A stretch of DNA of 64,000 nt from Microbacteriaceae bacterium (GCA_009780695.1 WQZN01000001.1:342306-406305), one strand, 5' to 3'. Counted from the first letter of the stretch, positions 50,606 through 58,321 are shown. The notes: generated from the letters alone by a model not told the origin. Numbers and translations: made by a program.

Positions 50606-51478
50606 TCAGCCGCCGAGGCGGTCGAGCTCAGCGAGGTCGTCGGCCGAGAGCACGAACCCCGCACCGGCGGTGTTCTCACGCAGGTGCGCGACCGACGACG
50701 TGCCGGGGATCAGCAGAATGTTCGGCGAACGCCGCAGCAGCCACGCCAGAGCGACCGACATCGGCGTCGAGCCGAGCCGTGCGGCGACCGCGGACAGGGC
50801 ATCCGATTGCAGCGGCGTGAAGCCGCCGAGCGGGAAGAACGGCACGTACGCGATGCCGTCGCGCGCAAGATCGTCGATGAGCGCGTCATCGTGACGGGAT
50901 GCCAGGTTGTACATGTTCTGCACGGCGACGATCGGCGCGATGGCCCGCGCCTCGGCGATCTGCTCGGGCAGCGCGTTGCTCAACCCGAGGTGGCGGATGA
51001 CGCCCTGTCGCTGCAGCCCGACCAGGGTCTCGAAGGCCGGGCCGACGGGCTCCGCGACCGGGCCCTGCGCGTCGCCGAGGCGCAGGTAGACGAGGTCGAG
51101 CCGGTCGACGCCGAGGGTCTCGAGGTTGTCCTCGATCTGGCGGCGCAGCTGATCGGGCTCGCGCGCCGTGGGCCAACCACCCTGAGCGTCGCGTGCGCCG
51201 CCGACCTTGGTCGCGATGCGCACGTCGGCCGGGTAGGGGTGCAGCGCCTCGCGGATCACCTCGTTGGTGAAGCGCGGGCCGTATGCCTCACTCGTGTCGA
51301 TGTGGGTGACGCCGAGCGCGACCGCTTCGCGCAGCACGGCGAGCGCCGCATCGCGGTCGGCCGGCGGCCCCATCACCCAGGGCCCGGCGAGCTGCATGGC
51401 TCCGTAGCCGAACCGGGCGACCTCGAGGTCGCCCAGGGCCCAGGTGCCGCCGGGGAGTGTCGTGGAGGGTGCGCTCAT
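50606..51478 (-). CDS. Aldo/keto reductase
   Basis: The 290-residue AKR has the TIM barrel with catalytic Asp and Tyr in THIDTSEAYGPRFTNEVI, Lys in VRIATKVGG, and a RHLGLSNALPEQIAEA strand replacing the catalytic His neighbourhood. NILLIPGTSSVAHLREN is the NADPH phosphate loop. It is close to the YajO/oxidoreductase type that reduces aldehydes and quinones. ATG 51478 is chosen; upstream residues are not conserved. The divergent HxlR gene and palindrome at 51545-51561 point to repression lifted by electrophiles. Confidence 0.92.
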   Translation of the reverse strand: MSAPSTTLPGGTWALGDLEVARFGYGAMQLAGPWVMGPPADRDAALAVLREAVALGVTHIDTSEAYGPRFTNEVIREALHPYPADVRIATKVGGARDAQGGWPTAREPDQLRRQIEDNLETLGVDRLDLVYLRLGDAQGPVAEPVGPAFETLVGLQRQGVIRHLGLSNALPEQIAEARAIAPIVAVQNMYNLASRHDDALIDDLARDGIAYVPFFPLGGFTPLQSDALSAVAARLGSTPMSVALAWLLRRSPNILLIPGTSSVAHLRENTAGAGFVLSADDLAELDRLGG

Positions 51479-51544
51479 GTCTGCCTTTCGTCGTGGGTGA
51501 GTGGTCTGGTGTTCGGAACACCTTTCCTCCACTATTGATAGGTA

Positions 51545-51561
51545 ACTTCCCACTGGGAAGT
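51545..51561. promoter_or_regulatory. HxlR-type operator between the AKR and HxlR genes
   Basis: ACTTCCC (51545-51551), spacer ACT, GGGAAGT (51555-51561) is a perfect 7-3-7 palindrome in the 130-bp divergent spacer. A half-site ACTTCC follows at 51566. The layout matches the palindrome at 11340-11362 beside the other HxlR gene. Confidence 0.65.
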
Positions 51562-51608
51562 ACACACTTCCGGGTGCCTATGTCACCCGAGCGGACAGGA
51601 GCAGAACG

Positions 51609-52034
51609 ATGGCGACCATGACGGCAGACCAGCAGCGCGCGGCGGCGAAGGCGGAGTACAACGCGTTCCTCGACGTCTGCCCCAGCCGCAAGCTTCTCGA
51701 CCGCATCGCCGACAAATGGGTCACGCTCGTCATCGCGGCGCTCGGCAGCGGCCCGGACTGCACGGGCGAGCCCCGTCCGATGCGCTTCTCCGAGCTCTCG
51801 CGCGTGCTCGCCGGCGTGAGCCAGAAGATGCTCACCCAGACCCTGCGCTCGCTCGAGCGCGACGGACTCATCACCCGCACCGTCACGCCGACCGTGCCGG
51901 TCACCGTGAGCTACGAGCTCACCGATCTCGGCCTCTCGCTGCACGGGCTCGTGCGCGGCATCAAGCTCTGGGCCGAGCAGCACATGGACGACGTCTTCGC
52001 GGCGCGCGCGGCGCACGACGCGCTCGCCGGCTGA
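51609..52034 (+). CDS. HxlR-family transcriptional regulator
   Basis: The 141-residue winged-helix protein has a single N-terminal Cys in VCPSRKLLDRIADKWVTLVI (Cys24), the position used by redox-sensing HxlR/YodB proteins. It also has RFSELSRVLAGVSQKMLTQTL as recognition helices and TVPVTVSYELTDLG as wing. Oxidation or quinone adduct at that Cys would release the operator and induce the divergent aldo/keto reductase. ATG 51609 follows GGAGCAGAACG. Confidence 0.92.
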   Translation: MATMTADQQRAAAKAEYNAFLDVCPSRKLLDRIADKWVTLVIAALGSGPDCTGEPRPMRFSELSRVLAGVSQKMLTQTLRSLERDGLITRTVTPTVPVTVSYELTDLGLSLHGLVRGIKLWAEQHMDDVFAARAAHDALAG

Positions 52035-52036
52035 GG

Positions 52037-52112
52037 GGCACATTTTCGACTGTGGGGCATATCGGATGCCGGCATCCGATATGCCCCACAACAGAATCTG
52101 TGCCCGACGAGG
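52037..52112. repeat. Palindrome family 2, copy 3
   Basis: A perfect 40-bp palindrome at 52051-52090 with the same flanks, beginning 2 bp after the HxlR stop. The right flank AGAATCTGTGCCCGACGAGG is identical to copy 2. It lies between two same-strand genes and would separate the HxlR transcript from the next promoter. Confidence 0.95.
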
Positions 52113-52129
52113 CTCTCGAAAAGCACCGC

Positions 52130-52160
52130 TTGACTCTCCCGCCGGGGGAGGGCTGAGCGT
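52130..52160 (+). promoter_or_regulatory. MerR-type promoter with 19-bp spacer, upstream of the zinc-free ADH gene
   Basis: TTGACT (52130-52135), 19 bp, GAGCGT (52155-52160). The spacer holds CTCCC-x4-GGGGAGG dyad symmetry. Nearly the same element, with the same 19-bp spacing, lies upstream of the VOC gene at 55934-55964. The GyrI-type MerR gene at 53284 is the probable activator of both. Confidence 0.75.
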
Positions 52161-52222
52161 GGGCTCATCGCCGCAGATCAGCAGACGAGCGGCCAACCCA
52201 CTGAAGCGAAAGAGAGTCAACA

Positions 52223-53200
52223 ATGAACGCCATCACCGACCAGCAGATGGACGCCGCCGTCCTGCACGCCGCCGGTTCGCCCGCCGAGGCGATCGTCGTG
52301 CGCCCCGAGCCCCTGCCCGTGCTCGCCGCAGGGGAGGTGCTCGTGCAGGTACAGGCCTCCGGCGTGAACCCGATCGACGTCGCCGTCGCCGCGGGCTTCC
52401 TCGGCTCGCCCCTGCCCATCGTCCCCGGCATCGACTTCGCCGGCGTCGTCGTCTCGGAGGGCGAGCTCTACGGCCAGGAGGTCTGGGGCAGCCAGGCCTA
52501 CCTCAGCTGGAAGCGCCCGGGCGCGCACGCGCAGTACGTGGCGCTGCCCAGCACGTGGCTCTCACGGAAGCCGAAGAACCTCAGCATGGTCGAGGCCGGG
52601 GCCGTCGGCCGCCCGTACATCACGGCCTGGCAGGCACTCATCAAGATCATGGATCTGCAGCCCGGCGAGACGATCCTGCTCAACGGCGGCGCCGGCCTCG
52701 TCGGGCAGGCCGCGGCGGACATCGCGCGCTGGCGCGGCGCTCGCCCGATCGTCGCGGGCCGACGCCCGGTCGAGGGAGCCCAGGATGTCATCGACACCAC
52801 CGCGGGCGACCTCACCGAGGCCGTCCTGGCGCTCACGGACGGGAAGGGCGTCGACGCGGCGCTCGACGCGATCGGCGGCGAGCTCTTCGAGCCCACCATC
52901 AAGAGCCTGCGTTTCGGCGGCCGCATGGTCGGCCTGCTGAACAATTCGCGCGTCGAGTTCGACCCGACGGAGATCTACAGCCACGACCGGCACGTCACGG
53001 GTCTGGCCAGCCTGTTCATCGACGGCGCCGAGGGCGCGCGCGTCTTCGACCAGCTGGCACCGCTCTTCGAGCGCGGCCTGCTCACCCCGCCGGCCACGAA
53101 GACCTGGCCGCTCTCGGACGCCGCCCGGGCCTACGACACCGTGATGAACGGCGCCCGCGGCGTCAAGCAGGTCATCCTGCCGTTCGGCGACGCGGCGTAA
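52223..53200 (+). CDS. Quinone-oxidoreductase-like MDR dehydrogenase
   Basis: The 325-residue medium-chain dehydrogenase has an N-terminal GroES-like domain (VLVQVQASGVNPIDVAVAAG) and a Rossmann domain with ILLNGGAGLVGQAAADIARW. It lacks the structural and catalytic zinc Cys clusters, so it belongs to the zinc-free quinone oxidoreductase / enoyl reductase group using NADPH. GAAAGAG precedes the ATG. The MerR-type promoter upstream and the MerR gene downstream suggest induction by a quinone or drug. Confidence 0.9.
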   Translation: MNAITDQQMDAAVLHAAGSPAEAIVVRPEPLPVLAAGEVLVQVQASGVNPIDVAVAAGFLGSPLPIVPGIDFAGVVVSEGELYGQEVWGSQAYLSWKRPGAHAQYVALPSTWLSRKPKNLSMVEAGAVGRPYITAWQALIKIMDLQPGETILLNGGAGLVGQAAADIARWRGARPIVAGRRPVEGAQDVIDTTAGDLTEAVLALTDGKGVDAALDAIGGELFEPTIKSLRFGGRMVGLLNNSRVEFDPTEIYSHDRHVTGLASLFIDGAEGARVFDQLAPLFERGLLTPPATKTWPLSDAARAYDTVMNGARGVKQVILPFGDAA

Positions 53201-53211
53201 CCAGGTCGGCA

Positions 53212-53263
53212 CGGATGCCGGCAGCGCCGCTCGCCGCAGGGTGAGTGCCGCTGCCGGCATCCG
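53212..53263. terminator. Hairpin terminator after the quinone oxidoreductase gene
   Basis: A perfect 15-bp stem (53212-53226 with 53249-53263; arm CGGATGCCGGCAGCG) and 22-nt loop begins 12 bp after the stop. Each arm contains the GGATGCC heptamer, in inverted orientation. It separates the gene from the MerR gene 20 bp on. Confidence 0.85.
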
Positions 53264-53283
53264 GCCAGATGAAAGGACCCGCA

Positions 53284-54162
53284 ATGTTCGATCTGCTCTC
53301 ACGCTCGACCCCCTGGGGGGAGCACACTGGCGGCGTGACCACGCGGCTGAGCATCGGCGACTTCTCGCGCATGACCTATCTGAGCGTGAAGGCGCTGCGC
53401 CGCTACCACGACATGGGCCTGCTCGAGCCGGCCTTCATCGACGAGTACACCGGGTATCGCTACTACGAGACCTCCCAGGTGCCGGTCGGCCAGGCGATCC
53501 GCCGTTTCCGTGACCTCGAGATGCCGCTCGAGCAGCTCAAGGAAGTGGTCAACACCCCGGACGCCGACAGCCGCAACCGACTGATCCTCGCGCACCTGGA
53601 GCACATGGAATCCGCTCTGCGGCAGACCCAGCAGACGGTCGCCTCGCTGCGCGCCCTGCTCGAGCGGAAGCAGACCCCCATCGCCGTCGCGTACCGCTCG
53701 GTGCCGACGATGACGGCGATCGCGATCATCGAGCGGGTGCGCCGGGAAGACATCGGCGCGTGGTGGGGCGCCGCTTTCGAGGAGCTGCAGCGGGTGATCG
53801 TGGCGGCCCCGGGCAGCCGCGCCGGCGACGACGGCGCCCTCTACACGAACCAGTTCTTCGAAGACGAGCTCGGCGAGGTCACCGCGTTCATCCCTGTCAG
53901 CGGCCGCCCTGCCGTCGGCGGACGGGTCAGGCTGACCGAGATCCCCGGGGTCGAGCTGGCGGTCACCGAGCACCACGGCGAGATCGGCGAGCTCGACCGC
54001 ACCTACGGCGCCCTCGGCACCTTCGTGGCCGAGCGCGAGATCGGCGTGCAGGGTCCGATCCGCGAGAACTACGTCGTCGGGGCGGATGCCGCAGGCGCCC
54101 CGACCCACTTCACCGAGGTCTGCTGGCCGGTGTTCCGCACCAAGGCCGAACCGGTGAGCTGA
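53284..54162 (+). CDS. MerR-family regulator with GyrI-like effector domain
   Basis: The 292-residue regulator has a MerR domain (RLSIGDFSRMTYLSVKALRR, YHDMGLLEPAFIDEYTGYR) and a coiled coil. Its C-terminal GyrI/SOUL-like drug-binding domain covers about residues 130-290 and carries VRLTEIPGVELAVTEHHGEI and the typical final EVCWPVFR. This is the BmrR/TipA-like multidrug-sensing type. ATG 53284 has AAAGGA 7 bp upstream; GTG 53335 starts nearer the conserved domain. It probably activates the two 19-bp-spacer promoters at 52130 and 55964. Confidence 0.88.
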   Translation: MFDLLSRSTPWGEHTGGVTTRLSIGDFSRMTYLSVKALRRYHDMGLLEPAFIDEYTGYRYYETSQVPVGQAIRRFRDLEMPLEQLKEVVNTPDADSRNRLILAHLEHMESALRQTQQTVASLRALLERKQTPIAVAYRSVPTMTAIAIIERVRREDIGAWWGAAFEELQRVIVAAPGSRAGDDGALYTNQFFEDELGEVTAFIPVSGRPAVGGRVRLTEIPGVELAVTEHHGEIGELDRTYGALGTFVAEREIGVQGPIRENYVVGADAAGAPTHFTEVCWPVFRTKAEPVS

Positions 54163-54184
54163 ACACCGTGGCTAGAGTCGCTGG

Positions 54185-54877
54185 GTGAACCGCACCGACC
54201 GGCTGTACGCCCTCGTCGAGGAACTGCGCGCCGCGGCCCCCGGTCGGCGCAGCGCGGCACGGCTCGCGGCGCGATTCGAGGTCTCGACGCGCACGATTGA
54301 GCGGGACATCTCGGCGCTGCAGGCGGCAGGCGTTCCGATCTGGGCGGATGCCGGGCGCACCGGCGGCTACTCGATCGACGCCGCGCACACCCTTGCACCG
54401 CTCGGTCTCACCCTCGATGAGGCCTTGGCCGTGTCGATCGGCCTCGGCATGCTCGCGCGCAGCCCGTTCCGCGAGGCCGCGCTCAGCGCGTCGCGCAAGC
54501 TGACGGCCGTGATGAGCGATGAGGATGCCCGGCACACCGCCTCGCTCGCCGCTCGCGTGCATCTGCTCGAGGACGAGCGCGACGTCGCGCCGACGGTGCT
54601 CGCCCGCGCGTTGCGCGAGAACAGCGTCCTGCGCCTGCGCTATCGCGACGCCGCCGGGAAGCTCAGCACGCGCGAGGTCGAGCCGCTCGGCTACGTCGGC
54701 AAGGGCCAGGACTGGTACCTGGTCGCCTGGTGCCGCCGGCGCCGGGCCGTCCGCTCGTTCCGCGGCGACCGGGTGCTCGAAGCGGTCGCGACGGGGGAAC
54801 GCCCGCCGCGGCGGGCGATCACCGCCGACGAGCTCGACATCCCCTACGGCGAGCTGCGCCCGATCCGCTTCGACTGA
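54185..54877 (+). CDS. YafY/WYL-domain transcriptional regulator
   Basis: The 230-residue protein has an N-terminal HTH_11 domain (RSAARLAARFEVSTRTIERD, ISALQAAGVPI) and a C-terminal WYL domain. Here the namesake residues are in GQDWYLVAWCRRRRAVRSFR, where the conserved Trp-Tyr-Leu is WYL itself, plus a basic ligand-binding face. WYL proteins sense nucleotides or small ligands. GTG 54185 is 22 bp after the MerR stop. The first VOC gene downstream may be its target. Only the N-terminal and WYL parts are present; the C-terminal WCX domain is short. Confidence 0.9.
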   Translation: MNRTDRLYALVEELRAAAPGRRSAARLAARFEVSTRTIERDISALQAAGVPIWADAGRTGGYSIDAAHTLAPLGLTLDEALAVSIGLGMLARSPFREAALSASRKLTAVMSDEDARHTASLAARVHLLEDERDVAPTVLARALRENSVLRLRYRDAAGKLSTREVEPLGYVGKGQDWYLVAWCRRRRAVRSFRGDRVLEAVATGERPPRRAITADELDIPYGELRPIRFD

Positions 54878-54991
54878 CAGCCGCCGATGGTCGGCCGATT
54901 CGGGAAACCCCGACAGCACGCTGTCGCGAGCCCCCGTCACCCTGGGGATGTCAGGCAAGTCACGGCGGAAACGCCAACAGAGAGGGGCCCC

Positions 54992-55366
54992 ATGGAATTC
55001 GCATCCGTCCGCATCATCACCGCCGACGTCGACCGGCTCGCCGCCTTCTACGAACTCGTCACGGGCGCGACGGCGTCACGGTCGGCGCCCGTCTTCGCCG
55101 AGCTGCGCACGGCTTCCGGAACCCTGGCGATCGGCGGGGCGGCCACGGTCGCGATGCTCGGTGAGCACGCGCCGCGCCCGGGTGCGAACGCGAGCGTCAT
55201 CCTGGAGTTCCTCGTCGACGACGTCGATGCCGAGTTCGCCCGGCTGCGCGACGAGCTCACGGAAGTCGTGCTCGAGCCGACCACGATGCCGTGGGGCAAT
55301 CGCTCCGTCCTCTTCCGCGACCCGGACGGGAACCTCGTCAACCTGTTCAGCCGACCGGCTCGCTGA
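54992..55366 (+). CDS. VOC (glyoxalase/dioxygenase fold) protein
   Basis: The 124-residue protein has two beta-alpha-beta-beta-beta modules: SVRIITADVDRLAAFYELVTG at the start and FRDPDGNLVNLFSRP at the end (the usual D-P-D-G-N-L). There is no full set of His/Glu metal ligands, so it may bind rather than transform its ligand, like bleomycin- or fosfomycin-related VOC proteins. GAGGGG precedes the ATG. The WYL gene is 114 bp upstream; a short CGACAG/CTGTCG dyad (54911-54926) lies between. Confidence 0.85.
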   Translation: MEFASVRIITADVDRLAAFYELVTGATASRSAPVFAELRTASGTLAIGGAATVAMLGEHAPRPGANASVILEFLVDDVDAEFARLRDELTEVVLEPTTMPWGNRSVLFRDPDGNLVNLFSRPAR

Positions 55367-55415
55367 AGAGCTGATTCGGGTCGACGCGGCGCGCGACATC
55401 CGCCCACGCCGACAC
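55347..55415 (-). pseudogene. Possible C-terminal remnant of an FAD-linked oxidase
   Basis: On the minus strand this stretch reads SAWADVARRVDPNQLFSEPVG then stop, which resembles the last residues of FAD/FMN-linked oxidases (aldonolactone/BBE type). No upstream part of such a gene exists; the VOC gene and a hairpin flank it. It overlaps the end of the VOC gene by 20 bp. It may be a coincidence. Confidence 0.2.
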
Positions 55416-55425
55416 ACGGTGACCG

Positions 55426-55470
55426 CGTCGGCGGTTCCGGGCACGATTACCGCACCCGGAACCGCCGACG
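55426..55470. terminator. Hairpin between two convergent VOC genes
   Basis: A perfect 16-bp stem (55426-55441 with 55455-55470; arm CGTCGGCGGTTCCGGG) with a 13-nt loop sits between the convergent VOC genes, 8 bp past the stop of the minus-strand one. Confidence 0.8.
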
Positions 55471-55477
55471 GCACACC

Positions 55478-55852
55478 TCACTCGGCGTGAACGGTGACGA
55501 GGTTGAACGGGTTGCCGTCGGGGTCGGCCAGCACGGTCACCTGCAGCGGCCCGTAGACCTCGCTCTCGACGACGGTCGCGCCAAGGCCCGTGATCCGGTC
55601 GATCTCCTCGTCGTGGCTCTCGGTCTGCAGGGTGGCGCGGTACCCGGCGTTGCCGACCGGCTTCACCTCGACCTCGTGGAACAGCATCTGAATGCCGGCC
55701 TCGCCCTCGGGGACTTCGAGGACGACGGTGCCGGCGCTGATGCCGGGCACGCTGGGGCGGTGCAGGACCTCGGCCCAGAAGGCGCCGAGTCGGGCGGAGT
55801 CGGTGGTCTCGATGTTGACGGCGGCCCAGGTGGGTGCAGCGGTGGTGCTCAT
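55478..55852 (-). CDS. VOC-family protein in the MerR regulon
   Basis: The 124-residue VOC protein begins PTWAAVNIETTDSARLGAFW and ends VLADPDGNPFNLVTVHAE, the two module signatures. It resembles uncharacterised actinobacterial glyoxalase-like proteins. Its upstream region carries the 19-bp-spacer MerR-type promoter almost identical to that before the quinone oxidoreductase gene, so it is probably induced with it by the GyrI-type MerR protein. Confidence 0.86.
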   Translation of the reverse strand: MSTTAAPTWAAVNIETTDSARLGAFWAEVLHRPSVPGISAGTVVLEVPEGEAGIQMLFHEVEVKPVGNAGYRATLQTESHDEEIDRITGLGATVVESEVYGPLQVTVLADPDGNPFNLVTVHAE

Positions 55853-55933
55853 GATGGTTTCTCCTCGTGTTCGTGGATGTCGGGCGGGCCACCGGGCCCT
55901 CTGCCCGGGTGCCTGTCGTGCCCGACAAGAACG

Positions 55934-55964
55934 AGGTTCGGCCCTCCCCCGAGGGGAGAGTCAA
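55934..55964 (-). promoter_or_regulatory. MerR-type promoter with 19-bp spacer, upstream of the VOC gene
   Basis: On the minus strand TTGACT (55964-55959), 19 bp, GAACCT (55939-55934). The spacer CTCCCCTCGGGGGAGGGCC is a near-perfect dyad and differs from the 52136-52154 spacer at only a few bases. Confidence 0.75.
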
Positions 55965-55989
55965 CGACCGTTTTTCCGCGCCGACACCC

Positions 55990-56925
55990 TCATGGAGCTG
56001 TCGCTGGAGCGTTGATGGCCGGCGGCTGCACCGATCTCCGTCGGAACGGCAGCTCGCTCACGAGCACACCCGCGACCACCAGGGCGCCGCCGATCAGGGC
56101 GCTCGCCGGCAGCCGGTCGCCCGCAAGTGCGCCGATGAGGCCTCCCCACACGGGTTCCCCCGCATAGATGGCGGTCGCGCGGGTGGGCGTCACCGAGCGC
56201 TGGGCCCAGTTCATGGTCAGCTGGATGACGGCACTGGCCAGCCCCAGGCCGACGCCCGGCAGCGCCCACGCCCACGAGAGCCGCGGCACGCCCTCGTGCA
56301 CGACGGGCATCGTCGCCAGCCCGAGCAGCCCGGCGGTCAGAAGCTGCACGACCGTCACCTGGGCCAGGCGGACCGTTCCCGTGAACAGGCTGATCAGGAT
56401 GACCTCGCCGGCGATGGGGATCGTGCTGAGCAGCGTCATGACCTCGCCGGGGCGCAGCCCGATGGTGGCCGCCCCCGGGCCGGCGAGCAGCAGGAGCCCG
56501 GCGAACGCGAGCAGCACGCCGAAGACGGCCCCACGGCTCGGCGGCTTCCTGAGCACGATCAGCTGCAGCAGGGGCACGAGCGGCACATAGAAGGCCGTCA
56601 CGAACGCGGACTCACTGGGGCTGACCGTTTGAAGGCCGGCGGTCTGCAGCCCGTAGCCGAGATAGATCGCCGCGCCGATCGAGGCCCCGGCCCCGATCTC
56701 GACCCACGTCACGCCGTGCAGGCGGCGCCGGAACAGCACGGCGGAGAACAGGCCGGCGCTCAGGAACCTCACCCCGATGAAGAACCACGGCCCGCTGGTC
56801 GCCATCGCCCGATGGACGATGAGGAAGGTCGCGCCCCAGAGGGCGGTGATGCCGATCAGCGCCCACTCCGGTCTGCTGAAACCCAGAGCGCGCCCCGCGC
56901 GGCGAATGTGCAACATGATGCACAT
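55990..56925 (-). CDS. EamA/DMT-family exporter
   Basis: The 311-residue drug/metabolite transporter has ten helices in two EamA repeats (ALIGITALWGATFLIVHRAM near the start; WAQRSVTPTRATAIYAGEPVWGG read in parts QRSVTPTRATAIYAGEPVWG in the second). Such proteins export amino acids or other metabolites. ATG 56925 or 56916 both lie inside the operator region, so the message is nearly leaderless. It is divergent from an XRE-cupin regulator whose start is 16 bp away, a frequent exporter-regulator pair. Confidence 0.9.
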   Translation of the reverse strand: MCIMLHIRRAGRALGFSRPEWALIGITALWGATFLIVHRAMATSGPWFFIGVRFLSAGLFSAVLFRRRLHGVTWVEIGAGASIGAAIYLGYGLQTAGLQTVSPSESAFVTAFYVPLVPLLQLIVLRKPPSRGAVFGVLLAFAGLLLLAGPGAATIGLRPGEVMTLLSTIPIAGEVILISLFTGTVRLAQVTVVQLLTAGLLGLATMPVVHEGVPRLSWAWALPGVGLGLASAVIQLTMNWAQRSVTPTRATAIYAGEPVWGGLIGALAGDRLPASALIGGALVVAGVLVSELPFRRRSVQPPAINAPATAP

Positions 56926-56947
56926 AGTAAAGTGCAGAATTATGCAC
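56906..56947. promoter_or_regulatory. Double operator GTGCA-N6-TGCAC between exporter and XRE-cupin regulator
   Basis: ATGTGCA (56906-56912) and TGCACAT (56919-56925) form one perfect palindrome with a 6-bp spacer. GTGCA (56932-56936) and TGCAC (56943-56947) form a second with the same spacing, 24 bp away centre to centre. The two divergent start codons lie within or at the edges of the palindromes, so bound regulator would block both transcription and initiation regions. Confidence 0.75.
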
Positions 56948-57505
56948 CAGCAAGTCGAGGGGCCGACATCCACCGCGCTCGCGCATCTTGCCGGGAACGT
57001 GCGCAGGCGACGTGCGGAGCTCGGCCTCAGCCAGGCGCGGCTCGCCGAGGAATCCGGGCTCAGCAGGCGGACGATCATCAGCATCGAGGCGGGCGAGGCA
57101 AACATCGGCCTCACCGCCGTGGACCGACTCGCCCTGGCGTTGGACACGAGCTTCAGCGCCCTGGTCTCGGGCCCGGCCGCCGCGCCGACCGCCATCGGTG
57201 AGGTCATGTGGCGCGGCCAGGACTCGTCCAGCACCGCGATGCTGCTCGGCGTCGCCCCCGCCACCAGCGAAGCCCAGCTCTGGGCCTGGGTTCTCGGGCC
57301 CGGCGAGCGGTACACCGCGGAACCCGACCCCGCCGGCTGGCACGAGATGCTCTTCGTGACCTCGGGCCGGCTCACCGTCGAGTTCGGCGACGCCACGATC
57401 GTGATCGACGAGGGCCGGCACGCGATCTACTCGAGTGCGCAGCCCTACGCCTACGCCAATCTGAGCGATCACGCCGTGGCGTTCACGCGGGTCGTCGTCT
57501 CCTGA
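56942..57505 (+). CDS. XRE-family regulator with C-terminal cupin domain
   Basis: The 187-residue protein has an N-terminal XRE helix-turn-helix (RRRRAELGLSQARLAEESGL, SRRTIISIEAGEANIGL) and a small beta-barrel cupin (EMLFVTSGRLTVEFGDATIV, DEGRHAIYSSAQPYAYAN). In this class the cupin binds a small metabolite and the HTH represses a neighbouring transporter. The ATG is within the second operator palindrome. It is divergent from the EamA exporter, its presumed target. Confidence 0.92.
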   Translation: MHQQVEGPTSTALAHLAGNVRRRRAELGLSQARLAEESGLSRRTIISIEAGEANIGLTAVDRLALALDTSFSALVSGPAAAPTAIGEVMWRGQDSSSTAMLLGVAPATSEAQLWAWVLGPGERYTAEPDPAGWHEMLFVTSGRLTVEFGDATIVIDEGRHAIYSSAQPYAYANLSDHAVAFTRVVVS

Positions 57506-57670
57506 GCGACGTGTGCGGCTTCGGCGCGGTCATTGCAACGATTTCCGCCGGATGTCCTCACTCCAGCCCCGGTCGGGAATGTCAGGGTCAACGTCTCGAC
57601 GGGCTGCCCGACCACCGGGCGCCCGCGGCGGCCTCTGCTCGGACACCTTCGCAGTAGGGAAACCGCCTGC

Positions 57671-58321
57671 TCAGGCGACTCCGCCCTCGAAGGCGGCGAT
57701 CACGAGTTGCGCCCGATCGCGAGCACCCGACTTGATCATCGCCCGCGCGACGTGGGTGCGTGCGGTGGCGGGGGAGATGACGAGCCGGGCGGCGATCTCG
57801 TCGTTGGAGAGCCCCGCTGCGACGAGTCGGACGACGTCGAGCTCGCGGGCGGTCAGCCCGTCGAGTCGGCGCTGCGCCGCGACACTCGGCGTCGGACCGC
57901 TGAGCGCGCGGTCGATCAGATGGCGCGTAGCGTTCGGGTCGAGCAGAGCCTGCCCGGCCGCGACGACCTCGACCGCGCGACGCAGTTCGGACGCATCGGC
58001 GTCCTTGCCGATGAACCCGCTCGCTCCGGCGCGCAGGGCGCCGAACACGTAGTCACCAGGGTCGAAGGTCGTGATGACGAGGACATGCACGGCGGAAAGG
58101 GTCTCATCGGCGGTGATGCGAGCCGTCGCCTCAATGCCGTCGAGCCCAGGCATCCGCACGTCCATGAGCAGCACATCGGGCCGTTCGCGGCGCGCGAGCC
58201 GCACGGCCTCCTCGCCGTCGGCAGCTTCGCCGACCACGTCGATGCCGCCGCGCTCGAGCAGCGCACGCAGCCCGGCGCGGACGAGCGGCTGATCGTCGGC
58301 GATGCCGACCCGGATGCCCAT
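57671..58321 (-). CDS. NarL/FixJ-type response regulator
   Basis: The 216-residue regulator has a receiver domain with phospho-acceptor Asp in DVLLMDVRMPGLDGIEA, Thr in VLVITTFDPGDY and Lys in GFIGKDADASEL. The C-terminal LuxR helix-turn-helix is LTARELDVVRLVAAGLSNDE and SPATARTHVARAMIKSGARD. Its ATG shares a base with the kinase stop (TGATG). It should be phosphorylated by the adjacent histidine kinase and probably controls the MMPL gene of the same operon. Confidence 0.94.
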   Translation of the reverse strand: MGIRVGIADDQPLVRAGLRALLERGGIDVVGEAADGEEAVRLARRERPDVLLMDVRMPGLDGIEATARITADETLSAVHVLVITTFDPGDYVFGALRAGASGFIGKDADASELRRAVEVVAAGQALLDPNATRHLIDRALSGPTPSVAAQRRLDGLTARELDVVRLVAAGLSNDEIAARLVISPATARTHVARAMIKSGARDRAQLVIAAFEGGVA

